This document shows positions 35,897-49,139 of a DNA stretch of 64,000 bases, piece after piece; position 1 is the stretch's first letter, and every line of letters starts with the position of its first letter. This stretch comes from Corynebacterium rouxii (lineage in GTDB: Bacteria; Actinomycetota; Actinomycetes; Mycobacteriales; Mycobacteriaceae). The notes under the pieces were generated by a model. The model was given only the letters and a program-made list of their open reading frames with translations, was not told the DNA's origin and ran no database searches. The DNA lies in the NCBI RefSeq assembly GCF_902702935.1, contig NZ_LR738855.1, positions 2,294,001 to 2,358,000 of the forward strand, written 5' to 3'. A program made the position numbers and the translations under genes.

Positions 35897-36147
35897 CAGG
35901 GGCTGGTTGGTGGTGTGTTTGGAACCTCCACCACGAATCCGTGATCACGAAAACCCCACCACCACCCCACCCACACCCCAGCCCCGAGCATGGGTTTACG
36001 TAGTCTCGAATACGAGAACACGAAAAAAACCAACCCACCCCCCTTACTGCGGGCAAAAAAAAAAGGGGGGGGCGCACCCCACACACCCCACACACAAACA
36101 CACCACCCGCACACCGCACACCCCCACACGTGTGGGTGCACAAAAAA
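35897..36147. other. Gene-free spacer, strongly C/A-rich on the + strand
   Basis: About 250 bases without a convincing gene. It holds the palindromes CGTGATCACG (about 35939) and TCTCGAATACGAGA (about 36003), an A-tract running directly into a G8 run (about 36056-36073), and a CCCCCACACGTGTGGGTG hairpin at 36121-36138. It lies beyond the rRNA operon terminator. Confidence 0.6.
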
Positions 36148-36190
36148 ATGGTGTAGCAAGCAAAACACACTGCTTCTCTTGCTACACCAT
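36148..36190 (-). terminator. rRNA operon terminator
   Basis: ATGGTGTAGCAAG pairs perfectly with CTTGCTACACCAT. In the leftward transcript the stem is followed by TTTTTTTGTG. It lies 20 bases after the 5S gene. Confidence 0.92.
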
Positions 36191-36210
36191 CAACTATCAT
36201 TTTTTAAGTT

Positions 36211-36328
36211 TTAGGTTGGCGGCGACCTACTCTCCCACACCCTCCCAGGTGCAGTACCATCAGCGCAATCGGGCTTAGCTTCCGGGTTCGGAAGGGACCG
36301 GGCGTACCCCCCCCCGACACAATAACCA
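36211..36328 (-). rRNA. rrf: 5S ribosomal RNA
   Basis: The complement shows the 5S pattern, with + strand CCTACTCTCCCACACCCTCCCAGGTGCAGTACCATCAG and GGGCTTAGCTTCCGGGTTCGGAAGGGACCGGG. This is the standard helix III/IV/loop D arrangement. Ends are approximate. It is the last gene of the operon. Confidence 0.93.
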
Positions 36329-36474
36329 CCAACACACACAACCAACCACCCACACGAAGAAGGCGTGTCATGCCAGACACTGCACAGCAGACGCGAGAAA
36401 CACTTCTACACCTTCACTATCACCCAACAGGTGACACGCTCAATAATGCTATATTTTTTTTGCTCGTTACACAC

Positions 36475-41437
<4,963 letters not shown>

Positions 41438-41929
41438 AAAAAAAATCAGTCAAAGACCAACCTTCAAGCTGGAACAAGCCCAACCAACTGGCTAAAACCA
41501 CCACAAACAACAATTGTTTGCAACTGGCAAAATAAAAAAAAAATAATGATTTGCTCTATCAAACATGGTCACCATCCCTTGACGGGAAAAAAAAAATAAC
41601 AATGACCACCAATACAACAATTCACAACAACCACAAATGTTATTTACAAGCCATGGCACACTTGCCGGGCGTATGACACATCATGCCTGTTATCATTGCA
41701 TGTATCTTTTTCTTAGAATCCAACCCCCACCCACGATCAATCAAGGATGGGAATCAAAAGTACATTGGCACACTATTGAGTTCTCAAACAACACAATCAC
41801 ACCACCACACACCACCATAAAAACAACGATGCCCAGTGAAGAATTACTTGTATTTTTGTCTACCAGCTTGTTTTCCTCCCGCCTACTCTCACCTCGTGAG
41901 GGGCGGTGTCGGTCGCGGCGACTCACATA
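41438..41929 (-). other. rRNA operon leader, no gene
   Basis: About 490 transcribed bases between the predicted promoter and 16S. They contain poly-A runs (41435-41443, 41530-41541, 41588-41597) and no convincing gene. Short open frames here lack ribosome sites. Confidence 0.6.
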
Positions 41930-41958
41930 AATGTACACACCACGACCTGTTGACACAA
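41930..41958 (-). promoter_or_regulatory. Predicted rRNA operon promoter
   Basis: On the minus strand TTGTGT (41953-41958) and TACATT (41930-41935) are separated by exactly 17 bases, about 500 bases upstream of 16S. A further promoter nearer 16S is possible. Confidence 0.5.
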
Positions 41959-41980
41959 CCCCGCAGGTCACAACGGGTTT

Positions 41981-42577
41981 TTAGGCGAATTTTCCCAACA
42001 TCTTGTCAGATTTTTCACTTTCGATCTCCCAGTTGGTCACATTTCGATGTGTGGCCCAGATCGATAGGATCGTCGATACGATCATGGCGGCGATGAAATA
42101 GAGCAGGTAAGGCCCTGCCGCAAAGAGGACTACCCACAGTGCGGCCGCAGCGAATAGGTGTACAACGCTAAAGAACTGTTTCCATCTCTTAGATATGCAG
42201 GCGCTTAGGAAGACCCAACCCATCGTCAGTGACACAAGGGCAAGAAAGACCAATGAGGGAGCATCTCCGATGAATTTGAGATAAAAGCCCACACATAGCC
42301 CCACGGAGATTTGCGCAATAATAAGAGTGGTTTGGGCGGCTAGCCAGTTGATACGCCGATAGCCGGCCGCCACCCAGTTATCTAAGGATCTATAGACCCC
42401 TTTAGAGCCCATCGCCATCATGACAACTACCAGGCCCACACCACCGCCGTAATTCGTCTCCCGAGATCGGAAAATCTCTCCGCTTTGAGTCAGAACAGTT
42501 TCTGTGGGTCTTCGTTTTTCATGCGGAAGGAGTCTCGGTACAACCATGATGCAACTAAGCATTGATCCTCGAGACAT
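41981..42577 (-). CDS. Membrane protein, probable permease part of a decayed ABC exporter
   Basis: The predicted 198 residues contain about five helices (LAAQTTLIIAQISVGLCVGFYL, SLVFLALVSLTMGWVFLSA, FFSVVHLFAAAALWVVLFAAGPYLLYFIAAMIVSTILSIW). The soluble tail NVTNWEIESEKSDKMLGKF follows. It sits last in a GntR - ABC ATPase - membrane protein order, as in YtrABC-type exporters. The 5' end overlaps the ATPase remnant, and the true start is unclear. With its ATPase broken, it is probably non-functional as a transporter. Confidence 0.55.
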   Translation of the reverse strand: MSRGSMLSCIMVVPRLLPHEKRRPTETVLTQSGEIFRSRETNYGGGVGLVVVMMAMGSKGVYRSLDNWVAAGYRRINWLAAQTTLIIAQISVGLCVGFYLKFIGDAPSLVFLALVSLTMGWVFLSACISKRWKQFFSVVHLFAAAALWVVLFAAGPYLLYFIAAMIVSTILSIWATHRNVTNWEIESEKSDKMLGKFA

Positions 42578-42879
42578 GAGGCGGAGTATTCGGCACGAGC
42601 TTCCACTAGGACTTTTGCCACGCCGCCGGCTGTATGCACCTCGCCAATTCGACGCGCAGGGTTAGAGACGAAGCCTTCGATCGTGGCTTTGGGGCCGACT
42701 AGTTCTACAACGCGACTGACCGGCAAGGATCCTCAGCAGAGTTGTCTTTCCCACGCCATTCGCGCCGATAAGATCGTGGATAGCAGGTGAGGTGAGGTCG
42801 AAGGAGACGTTGCTCAGGACTGGCGCATTGGTGTCCGTGCCGTAGGTTTTGGATAGTCACTGACATGAATCGTGGTCAT
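42490..42879 (-). pseudogene. ABC transporter ATPase, internally deleted and frameshifted
   Basis: From ATG 42879 the frame begins MTTIHVSDY and then stops. One frame over, homology reads KTYGTDTNAPVLSNVSFDLTSPA and the Walker A motif LIGANGVGKTTLLRILAGQS. This is joined, in a third frame, to the C-terminal end (VELVGPKATIEGFVSNPARRI through CLVASWLYRDSFRMKNEDPQ). The Q-loop, LSGGQ signature and Walker B are absent, so most of the middle is deleted. The start overlaps the regulator stop (ATGA), showing it was coupled to it. Confidence 0.8.
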
Positions 42880-43262
42880 TCGTAGAGTCCTCGGCTTTCT
42901 GCTACTCGGTCAATGAGGTTATGGAGTTCGGTTTTAGAGACGGTGAGTTTGACGGCTTCGTCGACAAGCGGGGCGAGATAGGCCGCTGCGAAATCGTCGC
43001 GTCGCCGGCCGCGGATCAGTTCGACGGCGTTGTCTGTGACAAACATGCCTAGTCCTCGTTTCTTTTCCAGCACGCCAGCATCGACAAGCAATTGGAGGCC
43101 CTTGCGTGCGGTGGCGGGGTTGATGGAGTGAAACGCTGCGAGCTCGTTGGTGGAGGGCGCGCGCTCGCCGGAGGAGAGGGAGCCTTCCACGATGGAGTCT
43201 TCAATCAGCGCGGCGATCTGCCGAAACAGGGGGGCTGTTGTTTCGTCCACCCTCACCACCAC
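42876..43262 (-). CDS. GntR-family regulator, YtrA type
   Basis: The 128-residue protein is just a winged helix plus a short tail: APLFRQIAALIEDSIVEGSLSSGERAPSTNELAAFHSINPATARKGLQLLVDAGVLEKKRGLGMFVT. The small C-terminal part (LIDRVAESRGLYE) fits the YtrA subfamily, which controls linked ABC transporter genes. Here the ATPase next to it is destroyed, so its remaining target is unclear. Between it and the NYN gene (43263-43490) I see no gene. Confidence 0.9.
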   Translation of the reverse strand: MVVRVDETTAPLFRQIAALIEDSIVEGSLSSGERAPSTNELAAFHSINPATARKGLQLLVDAGVLEKKRGLGMFVTDNAVELIRGRRRDDFAAAYLAPLVDEAVKLTVSKTELHNLIDRVAESRGLYE

Positions 43263-43490
43263 CCAGTTGGTTGGCTACTCATGCAACTAACCATAGAACC
43301 AAAGGCGCAACCCGACAATAAAAAGTGACCACGCACACCCCCAAACCCCGCAAACCCCGCAAATAAAAGCACACGTAGCCAGCAGTTTTACCGTGGCGTA
43401 TCGACGTACCCCCCTCACATACGGCACACTAGATAACCAGAACCCACAAAATAAATTATTTAGAACAATGAAACGGACAGTACAGGAGCC

Positions 43491-44816
43491 ATGCTTGAAC
43501 GCACACAGGTCTTCGTCGATACCTCATATTTACTCGCGAGCTTTTATAACTCGTGGGAAATCGGCGCTCGCGCACAATTAGAAATCGATCTACCCGAGGT
43601 CGTGGCCACCTTGGGCAATATGATCCACAACCAACTCGGCCAACCAGTACACCGCCAATTCTGGTACGACGGCATCCCAGAATCCGGCCCACACCGCTAC
43701 CAGCGGGCACTGCGCACATGCGACGGAGTACAACTTCGCGCAGGTCAACTCATTGAATGGGGCGAACGACGCACCCAAAAGGCCGTCGACACCCGCCTCG
43801 TAGCCGACATGGTCCTCGCCGGCGTACGCCGAGAATTTACCGACATCGTCCTCGTCTCCGGCGACGCCGACATGATCCCAGGCGTCCAAGAAGCAGTCAA
43901 CGCCGGTGTCCGCGTCCACCTCTACGGATTCGGATGGGATTCCATGAGCTCGGCCCTCCGCCACGCCTGCGACTCCACCACCATCTTGGACCCCCGAGAA
44001 GACTTCGCCGACTGCATGCAGCTCGAAATCCTCGAAGGCCCACTACCTCCCGTCGTGCGCAACCCCGATGAGGAAGGTGAAGAAGGCGAATTCCCCGCCG
44101 CAGCTGCCGAAGCCACGACCGACGCAACGGACACCGAGGCAACGCCTCCAGTGCCAACGCCAGAACAGGTCGCAGAGAAAAGCCAGCGGGAAGTACCAGC
44201 CGCACCTATTCCATGCCCGCAGCGCCCAGGGGAACCAGCGCTATCTGAAGAAGACTGCATGGCGGAAGTCCCCGCGAAAATGCCCAAGCCGGTGGCACCT
44301 AAGCCCGGCGCGCACCTGCCCACGGATGTACCTACCCCCGCACCTGCGCCAATACCGGGCAGCAGAACTGTGCGAGTCACTTCCACGGTAGAGGAATCCC
44401 TTGAGGTGACGGTAAGCAACTCCGCGGAGATCGCACCTGAGGTAGAGGAAGCAGACGCCCCCACAACACCGCGTCCGGCACCGAACCCATCGATGATGGC
44501 CCCTCGCCGCAAGCTGCGCTCACGCTATGTCCCACTGCCTAATGAGGTATGGGCTTCAGCCGGCTACCAAACGCCTTTCGACGTAGGCCAGCAGTACGCC
44601 CTGTGGTGGTTCGATAACGCGGCCACCCCTGAGCAGCGCGATTCTGCCCACTTGTTGTCTGGTGGCGGCCTGCCTCCAGAGATCGATCGTCCGTTGCTCC
44701 AGTTCGCTTGCGAGACTCTTCACGAGTACACGCTGACAGAAGCACAGCGCGTAGGGCTACGCGATGGATTCCACTCCGGTATCCGCGGCGTTCTGATTAA
44801 TAATCAGAACTCTTAA
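43491..44816 (+). CDS. NYN-domain (PIN-like) protein with long disordered middle
   Basis: The 441-residue protein begins MLERTQVFVDTSYLLASFYN. Acidic residues of the NYN nuclease fold are in FVDTSYLL, AVDTRLVADMVLAG and IVLVSGDADMIPGVQEA. The domain covers about residues 1-165. A Pro/Ala/Glu-rich linker of about 180 residues follows, then a helical C-terminal domain (NEVWASAGYQTPFDVGQQYALWWFDNA). NYN proteins are RNA-processing or RNA-degrading nucleases of the LabA type. It is likely a single-gene transcript with a downstream terminator. Confidence 0.85.
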   Translation: MLERTQVFVDTSYLLASFYNSWEIGARAQLEIDLPEVVATLGNMIHNQLGQPVHRQFWYDGIPESGPHRYQRALRTCDGVQLRAGQLIEWGERRTQKAVDTRLVADMVLAGVRREFTDIVLVSGDADMIPGVQEAVNAGVRVHLYGFGWDSMSSALRHACDSTTILDPREDFADCMQLEILEGPLPPVVRNPDEEGEEGEFPAAAAEATTDATDTEATPPVPTPEQVAEKSQREVPAAPIPCPQRPGEPALSEEDCMAEVPAKMPKPVAPKPGAHLPTDVPTPAPAPIPGSRTVRVTSTVEESLEVTVSNSAEIAPEVEEADAPTTPRPAPNPSMMAPRRKLRSRYVPLPNEVWASAGYQTPFDVGQQYALWWFDNAATPEQRDSAHLLSGGGLPPEIDRPLLQFACETLHEYTLTEAQRVGLRDGFHSGIRGVLINNQNS

Positions 44817-44836
44817 GACCTCTACACAACATAGTA

Positions 44837-44890
44837 AAAAGCCTCCTTCCCCTGCTGGGTTTAACCCGCTAGGAAGGAGGCTTGAGCTTT
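44837..44890. terminator. Terminator between the NYN gene and pspA
   Basis: GCCTCCTTCC at 44841 pairs with GGAAGGAGGC ending at 44881. A-tracts and T-tracts flank it on both sides, so it serves both converging genes. Confidence 0.9.
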
Positions 44891-45653
44891 ATTTATCCGC
44901 TGGTGGCTCGGTTTCTTCCGATCCGGCGGGGAGCTCGCCACGCATTTGGGCGCGGATGGCGTCAAGCTTTGCGCTTGCGCGCATGTCGCGTTCACTGGTG
45001 GTGGCTTCGATTTCGTGGATGCGTTCATTCATCGAAGACTGCATGAGCTCTTGGGAGCCTAAAGCATCGGCGTAACGACGCTCAATCTTTTCCCGAATGC
45101 TGTCCATTGTGGGCACATCGCGGTCAGGGTCAATGTTGCTGATCTGATCGCTTGCAGCTACGGCAGCTTCTTGCATTTTGGCCTGTTGCGCTTGGGTGGT
45201 CAGCTCGTTGACCTGCGCGAGCTGCTCATGCAGGCGAGCTTCTGACTGTTTAACCTGCTGGGTTGCCTGTTCAGCCGCTTGCTCGGCTTGCTGGTGCAGG
45301 ATGGTGGTCTGCTCGATCTCGGATTCCACGCCTACCAGCTGTGAGGCATATACCTCGGCAGCATTGAGGTACTTGTGTTGCTCTGCCGGATCCGTCGCGT
45401 TATCGCTAAGTGTGAGGGCTTGGCGCGCTTTTTCTTGGATGGATTGTTGGTCTTTGAGCAAGCGGTTGAGCTTCATCTGCAGCTGGTTGCGGTTACCAAT
45501 CACAGAAGCTGCTTGTTGCTCGATGTCCGCGTGTTGTTTCTTGGCGGCCTCGGCGGCCTGTTTGATCTGGATGACGGGATCAGCGTTTTCTTCGATCTTG
45601 TTATCCAGTGATGCGGTTAGGTACTTCCAACCCTTGGAAAACGGATTCGGCAT
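44889..45653 (-). CDS. pspA: PspA/IM30-family protein
   Basis: The 254-residue protein starts MPNPFSKGWKYLTASLDNKIEENADPVIQIKQAAEAA, close to the PspA family N-terminus. It is coiled coil throughout (residues 30-200), with Gln and Ala at heptad positions (EQAAEQATQQVKQSEARLHEQLAQ). The last 40 residues are acidic/Pro-rich. PspA/Vipp1 proteins form ESCRT-III-like assemblies that protect or repair the membrane. No pspF or pspC is nearby, as is common in actinobacteria. Confidence 0.88.
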   Translation of the reverse strand: MPNPFSKGWKYLTASLDNKIEENADPVIQIKQAAEAAKKQHADIEQQAASVIGNRNQLQMKLNRLLKDQQSIQEKARQALTLSDNATDPAEQHKYLNAAEVYASQLVGVESEIEQTTILHQQAEQAAEQATQQVKQSEARLHEQLAQVNELTTQAQQAKMQEAAVAASDQISNIDPDRDVPTMDSIREKIERRYADALGSQELMQSSMNERIHEIEATTSERDMRASAKLDAIRAQMRGELPAGSEETEPPADK

Positions 45654-45781
45654 TGTTCCTCGATTCTTCTACGGGACCCCCACGCGTGAGAGGGTTGGGT
45701 GCCTGCGCACAGCCTTGCTCACCAGTTTACGACGTTTTTGTATGACATGAACCAGATCAACAATGAGATACAGGTAAAAGT

Positions 45782-45814
45782 AAACCCCCATGCGGGGGTG
45801 CCTCATGGGGGTTT
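45782..45814. terminator. Terminator downstream of thioredoxin
   Basis: AAACCCCCATG pairs perfectly with CATGGGGGTTT. In the leftward direction it is followed by ACTTTTACC. Confidence 0.88.
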
Positions 45815-45826
45815 GAGCTTGGTAGC

Positions 45827-46201
45827 TTAGTTCTCGTTTTGAGCGTTTTGCTCAGCGATCTGACGCTTCACGTCTTCCATGTCCAAGCCCTTCACCTGAG
45901 TGATCAGGTCTTCTAGAGCTGCTGGAGGCAAAGCACCTGCCTCACGGTAGACCATGATGCCATCGCGGAAGATCATCAAGGTTGGGATGGACTGAATCTG
46001 CAAAGCTGCAGCAAGACCTTGGTTTGCTTCGGTGTCGAGCTTGGTAAATACGGCATCGGAGTGGTTCTCAGAGGCCTTTTCGTAGGTGGGGGCGAATGCA
46101 CGGCATGGTCCGCACCAGGAAGCCCACGCGTCGACCAGCACGATGCCGTCCTTGGTAACGGTCTGCTCGAAAGTGTCTTCGGTGACGTCGATGGTTGCCA
46201 T
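45827..46201 (-). CDS. Thioredoxin
   Basis: The 124-residue protein has the active site WASWCGPCRAFAPTYE at about residue 30, with the cis-proline in SIPTLMIFRDG. A charged C-terminal extension (VKRQIAEQNAQNEN) is longer than in E. coli TrxA. It is a cytoplasmic disulfide reductase. It diverges from the copper chaperone gene at 46416, suggesting shared exposure to metal or redox stress, although no operator was identified. Confidence 0.93.
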   Translation of the reverse strand: MATIDVTEDTFEQTVTKDGIVLVDAWASWCGPCRAFAPTYEKASENHSDAVFTKLDTEANQGLAAALQIQSIPTLMIFRDGIMVYREAGALPPAALEDLITQVKGLDMEDVKRQIAEQNAQNEN

Positions 46202-46415
46202 GTATGCTCCTTCGTTAAAGATTTTTTAGAGGTTTCGTGCTTCTCAACTACGGTACCCCCATTCTTATTCCCACTGGGCCCCATTACCGCAAGATCACTC
46301 GAGTTATTTTCATCTAAGACGGGGTGGCATCTTATGGGCGCGGTTTCCTATCAAAACCCAAATGTGCAAGTCTGTAGTCAATTATTTAGAGAACCCAAGG
46401 AATAGAGGCGTGAAA

Positions 46416-46619
46416 ATGAAGAAGAATTACCATGTTGACGGAATGACCTGCCAGCACTGTGTTGCATCTGTAACGGAAGAACTGCTCGAGCTGCCTAGCA
46501 CTCAGGGTGTTGACGTCGATCTGGAGACTGGTCGCGTATTGGTCACTGGTGAGGATTTCACGGACGCTGAGGTTAAGGCTGCCATCGAAGAGGCTGGTTT
46601 TACTCTTCGTGAGGATTAA
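46416..46619 (+). CDS. copZ: CopZ-like copper chaperone (HMA domain)
   Basis: The 67-residue protein carries GMTCQHCVASVTEELLELPSTQGV, the MxCxxC metal site of the heavy-metal-associated fold. GRVLVTGEDFTDAEVKAAIEEAGF completes the domain. I chose the ATG at 46416; the GTG at 46410 is possible. It should pass Cu(I) to the P-type ATPase 170 bases downstream. A hairpin between them suggests separate or attenuated transcription. Confidence 0.93.
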   Translation: MKKNYHVDGMTCQHCVASVTEELLELPSTQGVDVDLETGRVLVTGEDFTDAEVKAAIEEAGFTLRED

Positions 46620-46654
46620 TTCTTTCTGCTCTGTGTAGCTGCAGCATGTGTGCG

Positions 46655-46693
46655 GCCCTCAGCGCGAGTTTTGGCTCTGCGCTGGGGGCTTTG
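46655..46693 (+). terminator. Hairpin between copZ and copA
   Basis: GCCCTCAGCGC pairs with GCGCTGGGGGC (one wobble) and is followed by TTTG. It is a likely terminator or attenuator. Confidence 0.65.
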
Positions 46694-46786
46694 TACTGCG
46701 GAATTTAGTTCTCACGCGCGTTGTTATTGTTTGGTAAGCCTAGTGATAATGTGCACCAATAAATTGCGATACGAGAAGGTGGCTCG

Positions 46787-49042
46787 ATGACCAACGCTGT
46801 GGTCGATATTGATTTCGGGGTGACGGGCATGACGTGTACGTCGTGTTCGGCGCGGGTGGAGCGCAAGCTCAACAAGGTTGCGGGTGTGGAGGCTACGGTC
46901 AACTACGCGACGGAGACGGCGTCGGTACGCTACGATCCGGCGTCGACAACGCCCGCGCAGCTTATCGACGTCATCCGCGGCGCTGGTTACGATGCCTTCG
47001 AGGTCGCCGAGGCTGAGCCCACTACCTCGCTTGACCACGCCCCCGCTACCGCAGACCCCAGCGATAGCGCGCGTGATCGTCACGCCGAGGAGCTCAAGAC
47101 TCGCTTGGTGTACTCGGCCGTGTTAGCCCTGCCCGTGTTTTTGATGTCCATGTTTGGGCAGCTGCAGTTTAATAACTGGCAGTGGTTGGCCTTCGCACTC
47201 GCATCGCCGGTGTATTTCTGGGGTGGCTGGCCGTTCCACCGCGCTACGCTGCGTAATCTGCGTCATGGTTCCTTCACCATGGATACTCTCATTTCGCTGG
47301 GCACGTCGGCTGCGTACCTGTGGTCGGTGTGGGCGTTGTTTATTGGCAACGCCGGTGATCCCGCTATGCGCATGCACATGAGTTTTACTGCCCACGCGCA
47401 TGGCGGCATGGACGAGATTTATCTTGAGTCGGCCGCCATGGTGATTGTGTTCTTGCTGTTGGGACGCTGGTTTGAAACTCGTGCGAAGGGGCGAAGCGGT
47501 GAGGCGCTGCGCTCGTTGTTGAACCTGGGCGCGAAGGATGCGGCGGTGATCCGCGATAACCGTGAGGTGCGCATTCCGATTCAGTCGTTGCAGGTAGGCG
47601 ACGTGTTTGTGGTGCGCCCTGGTGAGAAGATCGCCACCGATGGCGTGGTTGTTGAGGGCAGTTCTGCGGTAGATCAGTCGATGGTTACCGGCGAGTCTGT
47701 CCCTGTTGAGGTTTCTCAAGGCTCTCAGGTTACTGGTGCGACGATGAATACCTCTGGGCGTTTGTTGGTCACTGCTCAGCGCGTGGGGGCTGATACCACG
47801 CTGGCGGCCATGGGGCGGTTGGCTGCTGAGGCGCAGTCGAATAAAGCGCCGGTGCAAAAGCTGGTGGATAAGATTTCGCAGATTTTTGTGCCCGCGGTGA
47901 TTGTGATTTCTTTGATTACGCTGGCGGTTCACCTCGCCACGGGGTCTGCTACTGCCGACGCCTTCGCAGCCGCAGTAGCCGTGCTGATCATTGCTTGTCC
48001 TTGTGCGCTGGGTCTTGCCACTCCCACGGCATTGTTGGTGGGTACTGGCCGTGGCGCGCAAATGGGTCTGGTAATTAAAGGCCCCGAGGTGTTGGAGCAA
48101 GCACGAAACATCGACACGGTGGTGTTGGATAAAACTGGCACGATCACTACTGGTGATATGCAGGTTCGCGATGTTTATGGCCATTCTGGTTGGCAGGAGC
48201 AGGATGTGTTGCGTTTGGCGGGTGCTGTGGAGCAGGCTTCGGAGCACCCTATTGCTCGTGCGATCACGGCGGCAGCTGTGGCTCAGACTCGTACCGGCAC
48301 TTTGCCTAAGGTAACCGACTTTAATAATCAGGCAGGTCACGGCGTTGCCGGCACCGTAGAGGATCACCGCGTGTGGGTGGGTCGCCCAGCCGACGACGAG
48401 GCCACGCAACAGGTCAAGGCCGCGGAAAATGAGGGTGCTACGTGTGTGGTGGTGCGTATCGACGACCACCTCGCCGGTGTGATCAGCGTGCGTGACACTG
48501 TGAAAGAGCACGCTCGGCTGAGTGTGGACAAGCTCACCGCTATGGGCCTTACTCCGATGTTGCTTACTGGCGATAACGCCGGTGCTGCCGCCGCAGTTGC
48601 CCGCGAGGTGGGTATTCCTGCCAACCGCGTAATTTCCGGTGTGCTTCCAGAGAACAAAGTTCAAACGGTCGAACGGCTGCAACGAGAGGGACGTGTGGTA
48701 GCCATGGTGGGCGATGGCGTGAACGATGCTGCGGCCCTGACTCAGGCCGATTTAGGTCTTGCAATGGGTGCTGGAACCGACGTGGCCATCGAGGCTTCCG
48801 ACATCACAATCATGAACAATGATCCGCGTTCCATCGCAAATGCGATCAATCTCTCACGACGTAGTTTGCGCACTATTAAAGGCAACTTGTTCTGGGCTTT
48901 TGCATATAACGTGATACTTATTCCAGTTGCTGCGTTAGGCCTGCTTAACCCCATGTTCGCAGGAGCTGCAATGGCGCTAAGTTCGGTGTTCGTGGTGACT
49001 AATTCGCTTCGTCTTCGCAGCGTACGCAGCGTGTTTTCCTAG
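46787..49042 (+). CDS. copA: Copper-exporting P1B-type ATPase
   Basis: The 751-residue protein has an N-terminal HMA domain with GMTCTSCSARVE (metal Cys at about 17 and 20). Membrane helices, the TGES actuator motif (MVTGESVPVEV), the CPC ion site in IIACPCALGLATPTALL (about 405), the phosphorylation site DKTGTITTG (about 447), EHPIARAI and GDGVNDAAALTQADLGLAMG are all intact. CPC with a single HMA and a His-rich loop (MRMHMSFTAHAHGG) indicates Cu(I) export. It pairs with the chaperone upstream. Confidence 0.96.
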   Translation: MTNAVVDIDFGVTGMTCTSCSARVERKLNKVAGVEATVNYATETASVRYDPASTTPAQLIDVIRGAGYDAFEVAEAEPTTSLDHAPATADPSDSARDRHAEELKTRLVYSAVLALPVFLMSMFGQLQFNNWQWLAFALASPVYFWGGWPFHRATLRNLRHGSFTMDTLISLGTSAAYLWSVWALFIGNAGDPAMRMHMSFTAHAHGGMDEIYLESAAMVIVFLLLGRWFETRAKGRSGEALRSLLNLGAKDAAVIRDNREVRIPIQSLQVGDVFVVRPGEKIATDGVVVEGSSAVDQSMVTGESVPVEVSQGSQVTGATMNTSGRLLVTAQRVGADTTLAAMGRLAAEAQSNKAPVQKLVDKISQIFVPAVIVISLITLAVHLATGSATADAFAAAVAVLIIACPCALGLATPTALLVGTGRGAQMGLVIKGPEVLEQARNIDTVVLDKTGTITTGDMQVRDVYGHSGWQEQDVLRLAGAVEQASEHPIARAITAAAVAQTRTGTLPKVTDFNNQAGHGVAGTVEDHRVWVGRPADDEATQQVKAAENEGATCVVVRIDDHLAGVISVRDTVKEHARLSVDKLTAMGLTPMLLTGDNAGAAAAVAREVGIPANRVISGVLPENKVQTVERLQREGRVVAMVGDGVNDAAALTQADLGLAMGAGTDVAIEASDITIMNNDPRSIANAINLSRRSLRTIKGNLFWAFAYNVILIPVAALGLLNPMFAGAAMALSSVFVVTNSLRLRSVRSVFS

Positions 49043-49139
49043 CCGAATCTATCCCCCGTTATGACGTGGTAATTGCAAGAAACGTCACAATCTGGTTTGT
49101 TTCTTGGAAACCTTAAACCACTCATTTTAGGGAGGTAGC

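Noticed and set aside
36056-36073. A-tract/G8 run as a phase-variable contingency tract
   Set aside because: It lies in no gene and in no recognisable promoter spacer; it sits beyond the rRNA terminator.
47123-48682. 519-residue reading frame antisense to copA
   Set aside because: It is a shadow of a GC-rich coding strand; it is His/Arg-rich with no family resemblance.
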